Shown here piece after piece: positions 61,515 through 64,000 of a DNA stretch of 64,000 nucleotides; within the stretch, counting starts at the first letter, position 1; each line of letters begins with the position of its first letter. This stretch comes from Pseudomonas spelaei (GTDB lineage: Bacteria; Pseudomonadota; Gammaproteobacteria; Pseudomonadales; Pseudomonadaceae). Below the pieces are notes generated by a model. That model was not told the DNA's origin. It saw only the letters and a program-made list of their open reading frames with translations, and did no database searches. A program made the position numbers and the translations under genes. The DNA is taken from assembly GCF_009724245.1 (NCBI RefSeq), contig NZ_WNNK01000029.1, forward strand, positions 1 to 64,000, written 5' to 3'.

Positions 61515-61540
61515 TCACTAACTATTCAAGGGAGAAAGCT

Positions 61541-61999
61541 GTGGACTTACGGATAGAGATAAGTGAAGCGCCTCAAGAGGTCGATTACCAAGCAATTTTG
61601 GCACCGTTGCGTGAATATAACCAAGCACAAACGGGGCTCTTCGGAACTGAAAAACTTGCGATCTTAATCAAGGATGACGTGGGAGCCACGCAGGGTGGGC
61701 TATACGCAAAAATTTCTGGGCAGTGGTTATTCGTTGAATTGTTGGTCGTACCTGAAGCCGCCCGAGGGCAGGGGTTGGGTGTAAAGTTGATGAACATGGC
61801 GGAAACTCTGGCGCGTAAGAAAGGCTGTCAAGGTATCTGGTTGGATACATTCTCCTTCCAAGCCCCGGACTTTTACCTCCGGCTCGGCTTCAGCATATTT
61901 GGAGAACTTAAGGATTACCCAGTCGTTGGATACAAACGGTTTTTTATGCAGAAACGATTTGATCTCAACAGGGATAACCCGAGTAACACCCAGCCTTGA
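61541..61999 (+). CDS. GNAT acetyltransferase
   Basis: A 152-residue acetyltransferase. The acetyl-CoA motif is VELLVVPEAARGQGLGVKLM, followed by AETLARKKGCQGIWLDTFSF and PDFYLRLGFSIFGELKDYP. The GTG at 61541 follows GGGAGA. The substrate (small molecule or protein) is unknown. It directly follows an IS66 remnant, so it may be mobile cargo. Confidence 0.83.
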   Translation: MDLRIEISEAPQEVDYQAILAPLREYNQAQTGLFGTEKLAILIKDDVGATQGGLYAKISGQWLFVELLVVPEAARGQGLGVKLMNMAETLARKKGCQGIWLDTFSFQAPDFYLRLGFSIFGELKDYPVVGYKRFFMQKRFDLNRDNPSNTQP

Positions 62000-62043
62000 G
62001 GCGATAAAAGGAAGAACCTAAGCAAGGTGTGTTATCCGGCCGC

Positions 62044-62121
62044 TTAATTCCCATCTGCCAAGGCTGCACTACTGACCAGCATTCCAACCACTGCAATTAC
62101 TGCCTTCATCCTTGTTCTCAT
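62044..62121 (-). CDS. 25-residue micro-ORF that is almost only a signal peptide
   Basis: The ATG overlaps the stop of the gene upstream (ATGA). It reads MRTRMKAVIAVVGMLVSSAA-LADGN and stop: a typical signal peptide with an AxA-like cleavage site and only a few residues after it. Its length suggests the truncated remainder of a secreted-protein gene, though a coupled small protein is possible. Confidence 0.4.
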   Translation of the reverse strand: MRTRMKAVIAVVGMLVSSAALADGN

Positions 62122-62465
62122 CGCGCTTGCCCCTTCTGGAGTTCGAGCAAGGCGCTCTCCGCAGCATCATTGAAAGTCTTCAAGGGATTTGCTCGGCAGT
62201 AGTTATCAAGCCACAACTGAACGCTTTTGGTGTCAGTGCCTTTGAAGTAGTCGATACTTGATTGACCGCTGGCCCTAGTGGCATACCCGGATAGCCATGT
62301 CATGTAGACGTGCACGCCAGCAGTTGCACCAGCTCGTGATTCCTCCGCTGCTGTCACAAACAGACCACAAGTTGTTGGTCCAAGTCCATAGGACATCGGC
62401 ACTGCCATAGCCCCACCACTTACCACCGCTCCAGTCAGTGCAACTGCCCCAATCCATGCCTTCAT
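62118..62465 (-). CDS. Small secreted protein, HdeA/Rap1a-like pattern
   Basis: A 115-residue protein with a signal peptide (WIGAVALTGAVVSGGAMA-VPM). The mature part has two cysteines (TTCGLF and WLDNYCRANPLKTF) and YMTWLSGYATRAS, a pattern seen in small HdeA-like or Rap1a-like periplasmic proteins. The family link is only suggestive. Accessory, low-GC context. Confidence 0.6.
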   Translation of the reverse strand: MKAWIGAVALTGAVVSGGAMAVPMSYGLGPTTCGLFVTAAEESRAGATAGVHVYMTWLSGYATRASGQSSIDYFKGTDTKSVQLWLDNYCRANPLKTFNDAAESALLELQKGQAR

Positions 62466-62633
62466 GATGATTCTCTTGGTGTGCGGAAGCACGATGTTAT
62501 CGGGCTCCTAGGCTTGATGCCAGTTAGCCTAACGTTCGCCCGTGCACACGCCAGCCATGATGTGACCTGAGACGCCTGAATCAACACTGTAGGTTAGTGG
62601 TACGCTTTGCCCCTCACAGAACGGAACTGGCAC

Positions 62634-63323
62634 ATGACAACCACATGGAAGCTGAAGCAACTTCAGGAATGGGTTGAGACAAATCGGCCTGAAGATAGCC
62701 AGACCGCCGACCTACCGAAGTCGCTTAGCCGCTCAGCCCTGATCGTCCAATACCACGCCCGGCTGGCAAGGGACGCGTTCGCAGAGTTTAAGCAGCCGGA
62801 TGACAACAACTACAAAATGTTTGTCGCCATGATGAGCTTTGAGCCTGATTTCAGTAGGGCAGCTCTCGTTCATGAAGCCAACATCATTGCCACGATCCAC
62901 ACCGTGCGAAACTACGCTGACATTTTTGCCCAGCTCGCCAATACACTGGCTATGCCAATACCTTTACCTGAGCGTGATTCCACCTTCGGCAGGGTTGCAG
63001 ACAAGCTGCCGGAATCAGCTCTGAAGCAAGGTATGTTGGCGCTGAATTCATCTTACTGGTTTCGCTACCTTGCAGCATTCAGCAACATCTCTAAGCACCG
63101 TCGTCTGTTGGAGAGCAAACCGAGCGTGTCCTTTGAAGAGGGCGTGAGCGGCCTGCGGGTAGAGAACTTCTCGTACACGTTCAGCTCAAAAGAAACTGAG
63201 ACGGAGTTCCCACGCTGCTGGGGACATGATCTGCTTGAAGAAACGTATTCCGTGTATCGCCGAATTCTGGAGCTAGGACAGGCGTTGAATGAACACGTCT
63301 TGCATGACAGCCAAACCGACTGA
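62634..63323 (+). CDS. Hypothetical accessory protein
   Basis: A 229-residue soluble protein, MTTTWKLKQLQEWVETNRPE..., largely helical, without a signal peptide. I do not recognise it. It includes HTVRNYADIFAQLANTLAMP and SSYWFRYLAAFSNISKHRRL, which may resemble HEPN-like or phage-abortive helices, but this is uncertain. The start at 62634 is the second in-frame ATG; GGAAC lies upstream. Confidence 0.55.
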   Translation: MTTTWKLKQLQEWVETNRPEDSQTADLPKSLSRSALIVQYHARLARDAFAEFKQPDDNNYKMFVAMMSFEPDFSRAALVHEANIIATIHTVRNYADIFAQLANTLAMPIPLPERDSTFGRVADKLPESALKQGMLALNSSYWFRYLAAFSNISKHRRLLESKPSVSFEEGVSGLRVENFSYTFSSKETETEFPRCWGHDLLEETYSVYRRILELGQALNEHVLHDSQTD

Positions 63324-63449
63324 CTTGTAACGAGTATACCCGCAGCAAGTCGTGCTCGCCCCTAGCAGCCCCTCACATACCCACGGATAGATAGCAAATC
63401 GAGGTCGTGCTACAAATAAAACACACAAGGAATTGAGAGAGAGGACATC

Positions 63450-64000
63450 ATGGGTGACTTTGCAAAATCGCTATCCGAACGAAGCAAACACACCAAGATC
63501 ACAACCGGTCATTGCCTGATCTGCGGCATATACGGAACCCTCTCCCAAGATCATGTCCCCCCACAAGGAAGCATCACGGTAACTGCGGTGGAACAGGTCC
63601 ACCTCACCGAAGCCTTCGACCTTCAGCGCCCAAAAGTGCAAGGCGTGCGATCTCCGAATGGCAGCAAATTCCGCACAATCTGCCGAAACTGCAACATGAC
63701 AGCACTGGGTCAGAGTGACGGAGAAATCGCCGAGGTCTGCAAGTCTCTTACCCTCAAAATCAACCACTTTTTTAAGTATGCGAACAGCCCCGTTTCGAGT
63801 GTCTGCAACCCAGTAAACGCCCTGAAGTACGCACGCGCCATGGTTGGTCACGTCCTATCTGCAACGTCAGTAACGGAATGTGTTAAACCCGGCCAACCCA
63901 CACCCTACTTCGATCCACTGAAAAAGTTTGTACTAGGCGATGATCACGCCATGAGCGATACACACGACATTTTCTACTGGTTTTTTCCACACAGGTATCA
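63450..64000 (+). CDS. HNH-like protein, runs off the window
   Basis: An open frame from ATG 63450 (after GAGAGAG) to the window end, at least 183 codons. Near the start CLICGIYGTLSQDHVPPQGS, then FRTICRNCN, gives the CxxC...DHVPP...CxxCN arrangement of some HNH-type nucleases or zinc-binding proteins. The remainder (LKINHFFKY, VVGHVLS-like MVGHVLSATS) I cannot name. A nuclease in an accessory tract would fit defence or mobile DNA, but the 3' end is needed. Confidence 0.55.
   Translation, partial: MGDFAKSLSERSKHTKITTGHCLICGIYGTLSQDHVPPQGSITVTAVEQVHLTEAFDLQRPKVQGVRSPNGSKFRTICRNCNMTALGQSDGEIAEVCKSLTLKINHFFKYANSPVSSVCNPVNALKYARAMVGHVLSATSVTECVKPGQPTPYFDPLKKFVLGDDHAMSDTHDIFYWFFPHRY

Overview
The window looks like a Pseudomonas chromosome, most likely from the P. 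fluorescens lineage. The reasons are the gene block thrS-infC-rpmI-rplT-pheS-pheT-ihfA-merR (with an ATT start for infC), a MexPQ-OpmE type efflux operon beside a fluopsin C type operon, REP-type palindromes of about 100 bp between genes, a DUF1654 gene, and GC-rich genes. No database search was run; identities come from reading motifs and overall protein resemblance.

Layout. Positions 1-1745 hold the 3' end of an Rhs gene whose C-terminal toxin domain resembles the cholera/heat-labile enterotoxin A chain, followed by two related immunity genes, all in AT-richer DNA. Positions 1821-10300 are a catabolic and uptake cluster: an AraC/FeaR-like regulator, a DUF3156 protein, an amino-acid/amine permease, an outer-membrane porin, a flavin reductase with an acyl-CoA-dehydrogenase-like monooxygenase, and a FeaB-like aldehyde dehydrogenase. 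Positions 10343-13232 hold a FetAB-like exporter and a DUF1835-like protein.

Positions 13486-28865 are the most striking part. This is one continuous copper-response locus on the minus strand: mexPQ-opmE (RND efflux), copA (Cu+ ATPase), copZ (chaperone), and a five-gene operon of two haem-oxygenase-like diiron enzymes, two aspartase/fumarase-family lyases and a methyltransferase. That enzyme set and order match the fluopsin C (copper thiohydroxamate antibiotic) pathway flcE-flcA of P. aeruginosa. Each of the four units has a CueR-like promoter with a 19-bp spacer between -35 and -10. The copper operon would therefore pump copper out and also turn it into an antibiotic. No cueR gene is in the window.

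Positions 29049-32902 hold a Tat-exported phospholipase C, a zinc-ribbon Mrr-like nuclease and a remnant of a DNA methyltransferase. Positions 32981-40434 are core translation genes with tRNA-Pro(GGG). Positions 40805-49951 hold small secreted proteins, a cold-shock protein, and a ribose/nucleoside operon (rbsBACRKD plus a nucleoside hydrolase) with a LacI-type operator. Positions 50378-57652 hold a periplasmic glutaminase-asparaginase, a LexA-box operon of DUF1654 and endonuclease I, csrA, and a DUF969-DUF979-pcp operon probably for pyroglutamate.

From about 57900 to the end the DNA becomes accessory: a degenerate tRNA, an ene-reductase with a divergent HxlR regulator, then remnants of a serine recombinase (two copies of its tail), an IS21-family IstB and an IS66 transposase around small cargo genes, ending in an HNH-like gene that runs off the window.
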